A stretch of DNA of 64,000 nucleotides from NCBI RefSeq assembly GCF_000686705.1, contig NZ_JMLJ01000006.1:62001-126000 (forward strand), read 5' to 3'. This document shows, piece by piece, positions 8,921 to 17,393 of this stretch. Origin of the DNA: Clostridium hydrogeniformans DSM 21757. Lineage in GTDB: Bacteria; Bacillota; Clostridia; Clostridiales; Clostridiaceae. Below the pieces are notes generated by a model that did not search any database, was not told the origin of the DNA, and worked only from the letters and a program-made list of their open reading frames with translations. Position numbers and translations under genes: made by a program. Position 1 is the stretch's first letter. Every line of letters begins with the position of its first letter.

Positions 8921-9703
8921 TTAAATACACACTTTCATTGGAATAAAATAACATTCCCCTGTAATGTCACATAAATTTATAAATCCTTGAACCTTATATA
9001 CTTCCTTTAAAAGCTTTTCATTGATAATCTCTTTAGGTTCTCCGAAAGCTACTATCTCACCATTTTTCATAACTATTACCTCATGACTATACTTCATAGC
9101 TTGATTTATATCATGAAGGACCATTACCACTGTTATGTTATACTTTTTATTTAACTCTCTAACAAGATCTAAGACTTCTATTTGATGGAATATATCAAGA
9201 TAAGTAGTGGGCTCATCTAAAAATAAAACTTTAGGCCTTTGAGCTAGTGCCATAGCTATCCACGCTCTTTGTCTTTCTCCTCCTGAAAGTTCCATTACAA
9301 CCTTATCTCTAAGCTCCATGAGCTTAGTAGCTTTTAATGCCCAATTTACTATTTCCTCATCTTCCTCATTGTTTACTTCAAAATAACCTTTATGTGGTAT
9401 CCTGCCATAATACACTAATTTCTCTACAGTAATATCATCAGGACAATAATTATTTTGGAATACTGTGGCAATAGTCTTTGATATCTCCTTACATTTTAAG
9501 GTCTTTATATCTTTTTCTCTTAAAAGTACCTTACCTGACTTAGGTTTATTAAGATTACATAAAAGATTTAATAATGTAGATTTCCCTGATCCATTTGGTC
9601 CTATAATTGTTGTTATTTTACCTTCTTTAATTTTTATATTTAAGTCTTCAATAAAATCTTTTCCCTCAATATAGGTAAATCTTAATTTCTTTGCCTCTAT
9701 CAT
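8921..9703 (-). CDS. Iron/haem-type ABC transporter ATP-binding protein (FecE/BtuD-like)
   Basis: A cytoplasmic ATPase of the siderophore/cobalamin/haem importer class, 260 residues. Visible motifs are Walker A GPNGSGKST (about residue 38), Q-loop FQNNYCPDD, signature LSGGERQR, Walker B VLFLDEPTTYLD and the H-loop VLHDINQA. The start codon overlaps the permease stop codon (TAATG), indicating tight translational coupling. It is the third gene of the Fur-box operon starting at 11564. The substrate, haem or ferric chelate, is inferred from context. Confidence 0.9.
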   Translation of the reverse strand: MIEAKKLRFTYIEGKDFIEDLNIKIKEGKITTIIGPNGSGKSTLLNLLCNLNKPKSGKVLLREKDIKTLKCKEISKTIATVFQNNYCPDDITVEKLVYYGRIPHKGYFEVNNEEDEEIVNWALKATKLMELRDKVVMELSGGERQRAWIAMALAQRPKVLFLDEPTTYLDIFHQIEVLDLVRELNKKYNITVVMVLHDINQAMKYSHEVIVMKNGEIVAFGEPKEIINEKLLKEVYKVQGFINLCDITGECYFIPMKVCI

Positions 9704-10674
9704 TACCTATCACTCCTTCTTAAAAGATAAAGGAAGAATGGTCCTCCAATAACAGCCATAACTATTCCTACTGGAATTTCATAAGGCGCTGCTATAACCC
9801 TTCCAAAGGTATCTGCTAACAATAAAATAAGAGCTCCTAGTACTGCACTAAAGGGTATTAATACCTTGTGATCTGAACCTATTATCATTCTTGAAATATG
9901 TGGAACTACAAGTCCTATGAAACCTATTACTCCCACTATAGATGTTGAGACCCCTGCTAAAAACACAGCTACAGCAGATATAAGTATTCTTTGAACATTT
10001 ACATTGAATCCTAGATTTTTAGCTGTCTTATCTCCTAATAAAATTATGTTACAACTCTTATATAGTGGAAGAGCTAGTCCTATACCTATTAAGGAATATA
10101 TAAATAAAATATACACATCCTTCCATCCTCTTGTAGCAATATTACCATTTAACCACATAAGAACTCCTGAAATTTTATCACTATTTAATATGGAGAGCAT
10201 ACCTGAAATTCCACCTAAAACAGAATTTACTGCCACTCCAGCAAGGACTATTCTTACAGGAGATAACCCCTTTTTCCATGCTAAAGAATATATTAAAAAA
10301 CAGGCAAAAGCTCCTCCAGTAAAAGCCATAAGAGGCATAGCAAAATATAATTTAGGAAAGTATAACATTACAAATATTGCAATTACGCTAGCCCCTGCTG
10401 ATATTCCTGTTATCCCTGGATCTGCTAAAGGATTCTTCATAACAGCTTGAAGAAGTACTCCTGAAACAGCTAAATTTCCTCCAACTAATATAGCTATTAA
10501 TATTCTTGGTAATCTTAAATCTCGTACTATTCCTGCATCTCCAGTAACTTCTCCCAAAAGCCCTTGTATAATCTCCATAAAGGGTACCTTCACGCTTCCT
10601 ATGTTTATTGAAAAGTATATGGATATTAAAAGTAATGCAAAGATAGCTAAAAGGTACACCCTATTTTTTTTCAT
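9703..10674 (-). CDS. FecCD-family ABC permease for iron chelate or haem
   Basis: A polytopic membrane protein of 323 residues with the FecCD pattern: an N-terminal anchor, the LRLPRILIAILVGGNLAVSG segment, MKNPLADPGITGISAGAS, and C-terminal GVIGFIGLVVPHISRMIIG, which is the coupling-helix region contacting the ATPase. It forms the channel with the ATPase that overlaps it by one base, and follows the binding-lipoprotein gene by 11 bases. Only one permease gene is present, so a homodimer is likely. Confidence 0.92.
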   Translation of the reverse strand: MKKNRVYLLAIFALLLISIYFSINIGSVKVPFMEIIQGLLGEVTGDAGIVRDLRLPRILIAILVGGNLAVSGVLLQAVMKNPLADPGITGISAGASVIAIFVMLYFPKLYFAMPLMAFTGGAFACFLIYSLAWKKGLSPVRIVLAGVAVNSVLGGISGMLSILNSDKISGVLMWLNGNIATRGWKDVYILFIYSLIGIGLALPLYKSCNIILLGDKTAKNLGFNVNVQRILISAVAVFLAGVSTSIVGVIGFIGLVVPHISRMIIGSDHKVLIPFSAVLGALILLLADTFGRVIAAPYEIPVGIVMAVIGGPFFLYLLRRSDR

Positions 10675-10685
10675 AAAACCCCTCT

Positions 10686-11564
10686 TTACTTATATATAAT
10701 TTTTGATAATTTTTCTAATGCATCTATGGTCTTTAAATTAGCAGTCATTCCAAAATAACCATTTTCTAGTGTTACTACATTACCATTCTTAACTGCATTA
10801 AAGTTTTGCCAAGCTTTATTGTCTTTAAATTCTTTATCAACCATAGCCTTTGCAGCCTCTGGTTCTGCATGAGTTAAAACTAAAATAATATCTGGTTGCT
10901 CTTTAGCTAAAACCTCCATATTAACTGGTATATAAGGTGCTTTACCATCTTTTATAATATTTTCTCCCCCAAGTTTTTTAACCATATCTCCAAGGAAGGA
11001 CTTTTCTGTTCCTATCATGAAGTTTCCTGGTGCACCAAACATTATCATAACCTTTGGAACATTCTTACCCTTAACTTCTTCAATAACCTTCTTTTCTCTC
11101 TCTTCAATATCTTTTAAAATTTTCTCTGCTTCTTTTTCCTTGCCTCCAATAGTTCCCATTTCCTCTATACTCTTTTTATATCCTTCAAAGGTTCCTAAAT
11201 CTAAAAACTTAGAATTTATCTTACTATCTTCTAAGGATTTTTGAAGATCTTGTGATAAGGTTCCAGCAGATACAAACATTGTAGGATTTAATGACTTTAT
11301 AACTTCAAAATCTGGTTTCATAGGATTACCTATTTCTTTTACTTCCTTAAGTTCTTTTGGAACTTCATAAGATGTAGTAGGTCTTCCAACTAACTTTACC
11401 CCCATATTATTAAACATTTCTGCTACTGCTACAGTCCCAGCAACTATTGTTTCTTCTTTCTTACTTTGTGATGCCTCTTTTGTTTTATCATTATCTTTAG
11501 GTGAACAAGCCACCATAGTTGTTATGGTTAAGGCAATTAAAATCACAGCTAAAACTTTCCTCAT
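10686..11564 (-). CDS. Periplasmic-binding-protein-like lipoprotein of the iron/haem ABC importer
   Basis: A 292-residue extracellular receptor. A lipoprotein signal peptide ends at TTMVAC (Cys20 the lipidation site), followed by a charged linker and a class III (BtuF/FhuD-like) two-lobed binding fold, with VGRPTTSY and NPTMFVSAG in the first lobe and PDIILVLTHAEPEAA in the second. It is the first gene of the operon; GGAGGAATAATAA precedes the ATG, and a perfect 8-1-8 Fur-type palindrome overlaps its promoter. This supports induction in low iron. Ligand identity is unknown. Confidence 0.9.
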   Translation of the reverse strand: MRKVLAVILIALTITTMVACSPKDNDKTKEASQSKKEETIVAGTVAVAEMFNNMGVKLVGRPTTSYEVPKELKEVKEIGNPMKPDFEVIKSLNPTMFVSAGTLSQDLQKSLEDSKINSKFLDLGTFEGYKKSIEEMGTIGGKEKEAEKILKDIEEREKKVIEEVKGKNVPKVMIMFGAPGNFMIGTEKSFLGDMVKKLGGENIIKDGKAPYIPVNMEVLAKEQPDIILVLTHAEPEAAKAMVDKEFKDNKAWQNFNAVKNGNVVTLENGYFGMTANLKTIDALEKLSKIIYK

Positions 11565-11598
11565 TTATTATTCCTCCAATTTATGTTATAATTTATTG

Positions 11599-11615
11599 AT
11601 ATTGATTATCAATAT
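11599..11615. promoter_or_regulatory. Fur box between the iron/haem operon and the AraC regulator
   Basis: ATATTGAT-T-ATCAATAT is a perfect 8-1-8 inverted repeat containing the TGATTATCA core of Fur sites. A TTGATA/TATAAC promoter with a 16-base spacer for the minus-strand operon overlaps it, so bound repressor would block the polymerase. It is about 75 bases upstream of the divergent AraC gene and may control both. Confidence 0.8.
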
Positions 11616-11689
11616 TATTCTAATATATATTTTATAAAATTATTTTAAGAATATTACTAAGTTTTTTAATAATATTAAGGAGAATTTTT

Positions 11690-12355
11690 ATGGATATATT
11701 TTTTAATCATGGAGAATTATGTGTTAAAATAGTTAATCAAAATCTACAAGATGCCATAAATATGTATGATAAAAAAGTAAATATTATCCTTCATAAAGAC
11801 AATAACGCTTCACATCTTAAAAAGTTTATTTACTCAATGAATACGTTTATTTATACCTATATTTATATAAAATCAAATATATCAGTATCTAAGTTATGTA
11901 AAAGAAATATGGATCTTATTGATAATTGTTACTCTAAAGAAGAACTTATTAAATTAGGAAGAAATATAGTAAAATCCTATATTAGAACTCCTAAAGATAA
12001 TATATTAACTCCCCAAAATTCCTGCATAAAAAAGGCTTTATTTTATATACACAGTAACCTTCATAAGGAGATCACCCTAGCCCAAGTTGCAGATTATATT
12101 CACATAAGTAGAACTTATCTTTGCCACTTATTTAAAGAAAATACAGGATATAAATTTTGCGATTATATTAATAATGCACGAATAGTAATGGCAAAAGAGT
12201 TTTTGACTAATACAAACTTTAACTTAGATATAGTTTCATTAAGATGTGGCTTTAAAAGTCAAAGCCATTTTTCCACCACCTTTAAAAAATTTGAAAATAT
12301 GACCCCTAATCAATATAGAAAAAATACTTTATTAAAAATCTCTAATATTCAATAG
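11690..12355 (+). CDS. AraC-family transcriptional regulator
   Basis: 221 residues. The N-terminal half is unlike a known sensor domain; the C-terminal 100 residues form the double helix-turn-helix of AraC proteins (ITLAQVADYIHISRTYLCHLFKENTG, then VSLRCGFKSQSHFSTTFKKFENMTPNQYRK). AAGGAG precedes the ATG. It is transcribed divergently from the iron/haem operon across a shared Fur-box region, so it probably activates that operon, perhaps in response to the imported ligand. That role is inferred from position. Confidence 0.85.
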   Translation: MDIFFNHGELCVKIVNQNLQDAINMYDKKVNIILHKDNNASHLKKFIYSMNTFIYTYIYIKSNISVSKLCKRNMDLIDNCYSKEELIKLGRNIVKSYIRTPKDNILTPQNSCIKKALFYIHSNLHKEITLAQVADYIHISRTYLCHLFKENTGYKFCDYINNARIVMAKEFLTNTNFNLDIVSLRCGFKSQSHFSTTFKKFENMTPNQYRKNTLLKISNIQ

Positions 12356-12536
12356 AGTAAATCTTCTTAATCACTCTAATTTAGCCCTAGTTAACCTGAA
12401 ATTCTACTATTATATTTTTAACTTACATTTAATTTTATGAACTACTGAAAACCTATAATTTTAAAATAATTAATCCTATCCTTAACTGAAGAATCCATAA
12501 TATTTTTTATACTAAAACTTTATAATACAAAAGATA

Positions 12537-12574
12537 AAGGTCACTTCCTAAAATCTAAGAAGTAACCCTTTAAT
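12537..12574 (-). terminator. Terminator downstream of the DUF6385 gene pair, near copy of the met attenuator
   Basis: The hairpin differs from the metI attenuator terminator (6665-6699) at about two positions over some 36 bases, including the loop and the adjoining CTTTAATT flank. It is about 30 bases past the stop codon of the minus-strand gene ending at 12601 and is followed on that strand by a T-rich stretch. Confidence 0.75.
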
Positions 12575-12600
12575 TTATTAAAGCAAATATAGATTTAATA

Positions 12601-13173
12601 TTAAGCTCTACCATTGTAATAAATTACAACAGAAGTATTACCTGAAGCTACAACCTTTAGCCTTGCGAACTTCATAGGTACTGTGACTGATGTAATATTA
12701 TTAGTTGATGAAGGTACACTTTGAGCTGATGAATTATCCACATAGTAAATATCACTATCCACAGGAGCTACTTGAAGGGTAACTGTTATATTTGACGCTC
12801 CAGTATTTCTAATAAAGTAACTATTTTCCCTATACTGTGATATATTCTTAGTTAATAAATAAACTGTACCTGTAGCTACACTTGTACTTAGGGTGTCCTC
12901 CACAAACCCATTATTACTAACCTGAACTGAATCCTGAGTTCCACTTAAGTTCCTGATATTTAAACCATTAGCTGTTACAAGTATAGAATCCCTGGAGGAA
13001 TTTAAACTTCTAATATCTAGTCCTGAAGCTGTTACAGTAATACTACTTACTGGAGAAAATAAAAACCTACCACTGGAGTCCACAGCAATAGGTTTAAACT
13101 CACTTCCGTATACTCCATAGACCGTTGTTTTAAGATCATTAGCTGAGCAATTAAATACTAAATAATTAGCCAT
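12601..13173 (-). CDS. DUF6385-type repeat protein, copy 2
   Basis: 190 residues with no signal peptide or membrane segment. It starts with an N-terminal motif shared with its neighbour (FN.S.NDLK..VYG), then two 19-residue repeats of pattern V-T-A-x-G-L-x-I-R-x-L-x(4)-D-S-I/V (about residues 47-84), then a C-terminal beta-rich domain (VTLQVAPVDSDIYYVDN). The pattern matches proteins annotated as DUF6385 in clostridia; function is unknown. The regular short repeats suggest a beta-solenoid or surface/spore-layer structural protein, which is inference. It lies 61 bases downstream of a paralogue, so a two-gene operon is likely. Confidence 0.75.
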   Translation of the reverse strand: MANYLVFNCSANDLKTTVYGVYGSEFKPIAVDSSGRFLFSPVSSITVTASGLDIRSLNSSRDSILVTANGLNIRNLSGTQDSVQVSNNGFVEDTLSTSVATGTVYLLTKNISQYRENSYFIRNTGASNITVTLQVAPVDSDIYYVDNSSAQSVPSSTNNITSVTVPMKFARLKVVASGNTSVVIYYNGRA

Positions 13174-13234
13174 CCTTCCTTCATTCCTTTATTTTTAATA
13201 TAATAAGACTTTTTATTTTTTATTTAATCCTAAA

Positions 13235-13813
13235 TTAGGACTGTCCAAAATAGTTTACAGTCACACTCCCTAAAAGTACAGCTGTAACCTTAATTCTTGC
13301 ATACTTCATAAGGATACTAGGCTTAAATAACCTACTTCCCCCTGCTAGTAAACTAAAGCCAGTTCCATCATCCACATAATATGCCTCACTATCAATCGGG
13401 GCAACCTGAAGGGTTATTGTAACTGCAACTCCTCCCGTATTTCTAACTAAATAAATATTATTTTTATAGCTACCTATATTTTTGGATAAAAATATACGGG
13501 TTCCAAGGGCCACAATAGTTCCAGAATCTGAATCTTCTACAAAGTTTCTATTATAAACTTTAACAGAATCCTGGGTTCCATTTAAATTTCTAATATTTAA
13601 AGTAGTAGCTGTAACTGCTATGCTATCTGTTATAGAACTTATATTTCTAATATCTAAACTATTTGCTACAACAGTTTCAGTTAATGAGGAAGATATAATT
13701 AATTTTCCACTTGAATCTGAGGAAAAAGGCTTAAGTTCTCCCCCTGAGGTTGTTCCGTATATAGCTAACTTCAGATCACTAGGTGTATTGTTAAAGGCAA
13801 TAAAATTCTTCAT
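13235..13813 (-). CDS. DUF6385-type repeat protein, copy 1
   Basis: A 192-residue paralogue of the next gene, sharing the N-terminal FNNTPSDLKLAIYGT motif, two 19-residue repeats (SLDIRNISSITDSI, TLNIRNLNGTQDSV), FVED, and the C-terminal VTITLQVAPIDSEAYYVDDG block. It has no secretion signal, so if it reaches the surface it must do so by lysis or spore-coat assembly. AGGAGGTTACT precedes the ATG. It heads a likely two-gene operon that ends at the terminator near 12540. No function is recognised. Confidence 0.75.
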   Translation of the reverse strand: MKNFIAFNNTPSDLKLAIYGTTSGGELKPFSSDSSGKLIISSSLTETVVANSLDIRNISSITDSIAVTATTLNIRNLNGTQDSVKVYNRNFVEDSDSGTIVALGTRIFLSKNIGSYKNNIYLVRNTGGVAVTITLQVAPIDSEAYYVDDGTGFSLLAGGSRLFKPSILMKYARIKVTAVLLGSVTVNYFGQS

Positions 13814-14179
13814 AGTAACCTCCTAATAAATACTCCTATCCCTCTGTTAATTTCTACTTTCTATAGTTCTCTCTACTCTAATCAATATATTATATATTTA
13901 AATTATATGTTCCCCTAGTATTAACAAAGAATTTTTAATGGTTAAATAAAAGAATTTTTACTACAAACTATTTACATTTAATTGGCTACATAATACAATT
14001 TATACAAAAGTATGAACATATTTTAGCTATATTCTTTTATAATTAATAGTAACAAGAGCTAAGTTTATGAAAAGTTTTATAAATTGAATAGGGTGGATTA
14101 TTACTTAAGTTAAATTTACAGTTATCAATCCACATTTATTTCTACAAACTATTTTTTATATTGAAAAGGGGAAAATAAG
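13814..14179. other. Gene-free AT-rich stretch
   Basis: Divergent intergenic region between the DUF6385 pair and the acetyltransferase. It should hold both promoters, but no box matched well enough to call; no hairpin or coding remnant was seen. Confidence 0.4.
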
Positions 14180-14695
14180 ATGAATTTAAAAAACATAGAC
14201 ACAAATAGATTAACATTAATTCCTATGACACTTGAGATGACTAAATCTTTAATAAATGGAAGTAGCCAAGAAGTTGAGAAGCTTGGATTTAAATGTGATA
14301 AATATTGGCCTACAGAAGATACAATGGATATTTTGCCCATTATAAATAATTCATTAGAAAAGAACAAAGTACCAAGTGGATTTGAAACTTGGATGATAGT
14401 AGACAAAAGTACTAAGAGAGTAATTGGAGATATAGGTTTTCATGGAATACCTAATGAAAATGGCGAGGTTGAAGTTGGATTTGGATTAGTTGAGAATGAA
14501 AGAGGAAAAGGTTTTGGGTACGAATCTTTAAATGCTATTATGGATTGGTTAAATCTTCAAGAATGCGTTAGAATCATTAAGGCTGAGTGCTTAATTAATA
14601 ACAAACCTTCTGCTAGAATCTTAGAAAAATCTGGATTTAAAGAAATTAACAGAGACTCTGAATTAATTTACTGGGAATTTATTAAATCAGTATAG
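14180..14695 (+). CDS. GNAT N-acetyltransferase (RimJ/RimL type)
   Basis: A 171-residue single GNAT domain. It shows the N-terminal NRLTLIPMT strand, VIGDIGFHG, VEVGFGLVENERGKGFGYES (the Q/RxxGxG/A-like acetyl-CoA loop appears as RGKGFG) and the C-terminal NKPSARILEKSGF. This form usually acetylates N-termini or small amines; the substrate is unknown. AAAGGGGAAAATAAG precedes the ATG, and a strong terminator follows at 14737-14768, so it is monocistronic. Confidence 0.85.
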   Translation: MNLKNIDTNRLTLIPMTLEMTKSLINGSSQEVEKLGFKCDKYWPTEDTMDILPIINNSLEKNKVPSGFETWMIVDKSTKRVIGDIGFHGIPNENGEVEVGFGLVENERGKGFGYESLNAIMDWLNLQECVRIIKAECLINNKPSARILEKSGFKEINRDSELIYWEFIKSV

Positions 14696-14736
14696 ATTAA
14701 TAACCTAATATAATAAAACTTTTGAGTATAATAACA

Positions 14737-14768
14737 AATAGGTAATCTGAAAACAGATTACCTATTTT
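14737..14768 (+). terminator. Terminator of the GNAT gene
   Basis: AATAGGTAATCTG / CAGATTACCTATT is a 13-bp perfect stem with an AAAA-type loop and a following T-run. Confidence 0.9.
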
Positions 14769-14846
14769 TAAATACATAAATCAAACTTTAGTCTACTATA
14801 AAATAAATCTAAAATTATAAATTACATCTAATTAGTTAAACTAAAA

Positions 14847-15809
14847 TTAATTATATTCTTTAGTAAATATCCATTCCTTATTATCAAAATCTCTTCCTTT
14901 AATAGTTACCTTATTACCATCAGCCCTAAGATATAGTCCTTCTGTAATATCTAACTTATCCATTATTACTTCATTTTCCTTCATATTAAAGGAATAATAT
15001 ACAGCTCCAGTATTTACAACCTTAAACTTCTCTCCCTCATATATAGTTCTACTTTTCAAGGTTGCATGGTTATGGGAATAAAATAAAATTACCTCTGGAT
15101 ATTTTGACAATGCATTTATTACTTCTTTTTTCTTATATGTATCTACCCAAGGGTGGGCATTCCAAAATAAATTTTGATGTAAGAATACAAATATCGGCCT
15201 TCCTGACTTATAATTTTCTGCTAATTTTTCCTTTAACCAAATCTTTTGTTCATTTGATATATCTGCATTTAAAGAACCAAGTTCTTTAGTATTACCTGAT
15301 TCAGACCCTAGAGAAATAAAATTATATCCCTTTATCCATCTACTATGATAAGTTTTACTTTCTCCAGAAAAGTCATAGTATCTTTTAAGAAACTCATTTA
15401 CATCCTCTTTTAAATTATGCTCTATCTTATAATCAAAGAACTCATGATTTCCTATGTTTTTTATAACTTGCTTCGGCAAAATCTTCTTATTCTTTTCTAA
15501 GGTTTTATTTACATCCTTATATTGCTTTTCTAAACCTTGACCTACTACATCACCATTTAAAATTAATGCATCCATATTAGAATCAATATTATGTAAATCT
15601 TTAAGTACTCTCTCTAACTTTTCAGTTTCAGCATGTACATCTCCTAATACTGAAAAAGATAGTACATTGTCCTCTTCTTCTTTTTTTAAAGACTCTTGAA
15701 CCTTATCTTTAGATTCTTCTTTTGGTTTTTCCTCTGTAGTAGGTTTTAAAAACATAAATCCTACCCCAAATAATACTAAAACAGCTAAAGCAATTAATAT
15801 CTTTTTCAT
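14847..15809 (-). CDS. Membrane-anchored/secreted metallophosphoesterase
   Basis: 320 residues. An N-terminal hydrophobic helix (residues 4-21) acts as a signal anchor, followed by a lysine/glutamate-rich linker (about 25-48). The calcineurin-like phosphoesterase motifs are in order: GDVH (about 56), NGDVVG (about 85), GNHEF (about 122), FVFLHQN and the metal-binding SHNHA. The enzyme therefore acts outside the cytoplasm on a phosphoester substrate that cannot be read from the sequence. AAAGGAGG precedes the ATG. It lies beside another anchored phosphodiester-hydrolase-fold gene on the same strand, 520 bases apart. Confidence 0.85.
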   Translation of the reverse strand: MKKILIALAVLVLFGVGFMFLKPTTEEKPKEESKDKVQESLKKEEEDNVLSFSVLGDVHAETEKLERVLKDLHNIDSNMDALILNGDVVGQGLEKQYKDVNKTLEKNKKILPKQVIKNIGNHEFFDYKIEHNLKEDVNEFLKRYYDFSGESKTYHSRWIKGYNFISLGSESGNTKELGSLNADISNEQKIWLKEKLAENYKSGRPIFVFLHQNLFWNAHPWVDTYKKKEVINALSKYPEVILFYSHNHATLKSRTIYEGEKFKVVNTGAVYYSFNMKENEVIMDKLDITEGLYLRADGNKVTIKGRDFDNKEWIFTKEYN

Positions 15810-16053
15810 TTTTCCTCCTTTATGTTTATATGATTATAATAATTCTCGCTATTATTCTAGATAATAATTTTTCTTTTGTAAAAATATGCCTCGATTAAAA
15901 AATACTTTCAAAGATTATTAAAGAATAAATTTCAAATCTCTTATTATCTTAAATATTAATTTTTGTATTTTAAAATCACATATCCATTAAATTAAATATA
16001 TTCATATATTTAATTTCTCTTCTTAAAAATACAGTAAATTTCCCTAAAATACA

Positions 16054-16081
16054 ATATCCTCATAATAATTATGAGGATATA
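16054..16081. terminator. Hairpin between the two phosphoesterase genes
   Basis: AATATCCTCAT / ATGAGGATATATT is an 11-bp stem with a four-base loop. The T-run is short, so this may be a terminator or an mRNA-end stem. Confidence 0.5.
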
Positions 16082-16098
16082 TTTATAAACTTAATATA

Positions 16099-16221
16099 TT
16101 AAGAAAATTTTAAATGAACAGTTCTATCATTAAAACGATTTTTAAATGCTGGAATTAAAGCCATCCAACGTAACCATCCCCATCTATTCTTGTGATGATC
16201 AAAATAATTCCACTCCTCAAT
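16099..16221 (-). pseudogene. Short coding remnant (C-terminal fragment of an unidentified protein)
   Basis: On the minus strand a 40-codon open stretch ending at TAA reads as protein-like sequence rich in W, H and R (WNYFDHHKNRWGWLRWMAL...), with a stop just upstream and no usable start codon. It looks like the tail of a decayed gene. I do not recognise the family. Confidence 0.3.
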
Positions 16222-16238
16222 TTACCTCGGTAAACTTT

Positions 16239-16286
16239 AAGGGTAAGTTCAGCATTATAATATTCTATAACCCTAAACTTACCCTT
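16239..16286 (-). terminator. Probable terminator of the endonuclease/phosphatase-family gene
   Basis: AAGGGTAAGTT (16239-16249) pairs with AACTTACCCTT (16276-16286) across a 26-base loop, about 45 bases past the stop codon of the gene ending at 16332. The trailing T-run is weak. Confidence 0.5.
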
Positions 16287-16331
16287 TATATCTTATATAG
16301 ATTTTTTAATAAATATAAATCCTTTAATTTC

Positions 16332-17393
16332 CTATTTTAATTTAAAGTTTAAAGTTACTGGATTATGATCAGAATATCTAAAGTCTAAATCTCTTCCTCT
16401 AGTTTCAATCTCTTCCACATTATCTGAAACCATAAACCCATCAATAACTGCTCTAAAGTTTTCTCCCTTTTTATAAGGCTTGTCTACCGATCTAACTGTT
16501 GGAGTGTTTTTATCAAATTTCCATGAGAATCCCTTTGGCATAGAGGATTCTGGAATTACTTGTAACCACTCTGGCCACTCTTGTGTAGTCTCAAAGATAC
16601 TTGGATCGCTTCCTGGTATTTGATGGTTCCAGTCCCCTCCAATAATAACATAATTCCCTTTCTCATATTCCTCTGATAAAAATTCTCTTAAAAAACCTAA
16701 CTGCTGTTTTCTTATTTTTCCGCCCTTATCATAAGCTGATAAATGAGCATTTATCAGAACAAGCTCCTTATTATTATCTGTTTTAATTCTATTTACCATA
16801 ATACATCTATCAAGTTCTGCTAATTGAACTGGCCAAGCTTCCTTTCCTGGTAAATCATATCTTGTACTATTATCAACAAAAAACTTAGACATAATAACAA
16901 TACCTGATAAAACTTTACCATGGGGCTTAGTTATTGGTACTGGAACCCATGGGGTCTTATAATTAATAGCAAATGAAAAGGAATAATCCTTAAATTCTTC
17001 TTTTATGTCTTCATACTCATTAACCTTATAACTTCTAGTAGAGTTCTTGTCCACCTCTTGCATAAAAACAAAAGTAGAGTTTTCAGCCTTTATAGTATCT
17101 AAAGTTCCCCTTAAGTTCTCTAAGGTTTTTTCCTTACTTATAGATCTTGACTTAGTTCCTCCATCCATAAAGAAGTCTATATCCTTATCCATACCAGCAT
17201 AACCCATGTTATATGTAGTTACAGTCATTATATCATCTACACTAACTCTTTTTTCCTTATTGTTCTCAATGTCTAAATTTATAACAGCCTCTGGCTTATA
17301 ATCAGTAACTGTCATAAATATAAAATATCCTATTACCACAGTTAAAATTAAAATAATAAACATTAAAACTCCTTTGAAAATCTTTTTTTTCAT
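16332..17393 (-). CDS. Membrane-anchored endonuclease/exonuclease/phosphatase-family protein
   Basis: 353 residues with one N-terminal membrane helix (about 8-29) and an extracytoplasmic EEP (DNase I-like) domain. The catalytic blocks are present: TTYNMGYAG, FMQEVDKNS (metal-binding Glu), LINAHLSAY, GGDWNHQ (the Asp/Asn pair) and the C-terminal YSDHNPV with the catalytic Asp-His. Members cleave nucleic acids, sphingolipids or inositol phosphates; the substrate here is unknown. TAGGAG precedes the ATG. With the adjoining anchored metallophosphoesterase it suggests phosphate or nucleic-acid scavenging at the cell surface, an inference from context. Confidence 0.85.
   Translation of the reverse strand: MKKKIFKGVLMFIILILTVVIGYFIFMTVTDYKPEAVINLDIENNKEKRVSVDDIMTVTTYNMGYAGMDKDIDFFMDGGTKSRSISKEKTLENLRGTLDTIKAENSTFVFMQEVDKNSTRSYKVNEYEDIKEEFKDYSFSFAINYKTPWVPVPITKPHGKVLSGIVIMSKFFVDNSTRYDLPGKEAWPVQLAELDRCIMVNRIKTDNNKELVLINAHLSAYDKGGKIRKQQLGFLREFLSEEYEKGNYVIIGGDWNHQIPGSDPSIFETTQEWPEWLQVIPESSMPKGFSWKFDKNTPTVRSVDKPYKKGENFRAVIDGFMVSDNVEEIETRGRDLDFRYSDHNPVTLNFKLK

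Noticed and set aside
10004-10450. Plus-strand frame of 148 codons inside the FecCD permease gene
   Set aside because: The permease on the opposite strand has full family motifs and operon context; this frame has no ribosome site or recognisable domain.
14149-14406. Minus-strand frame of 85 codons opposite the GNAT gene at 14180
   Set aside because: Antisense shadow; the GNAT frame has a ribosome site, family motifs and a terminator.
16146-16340. Plus-strand frame of 64 codons running into the EEP-family gene
   Set aside because: No ribosome binding site and no protein-like pattern; the minus strand over the same bases looks like a decayed coding tail.
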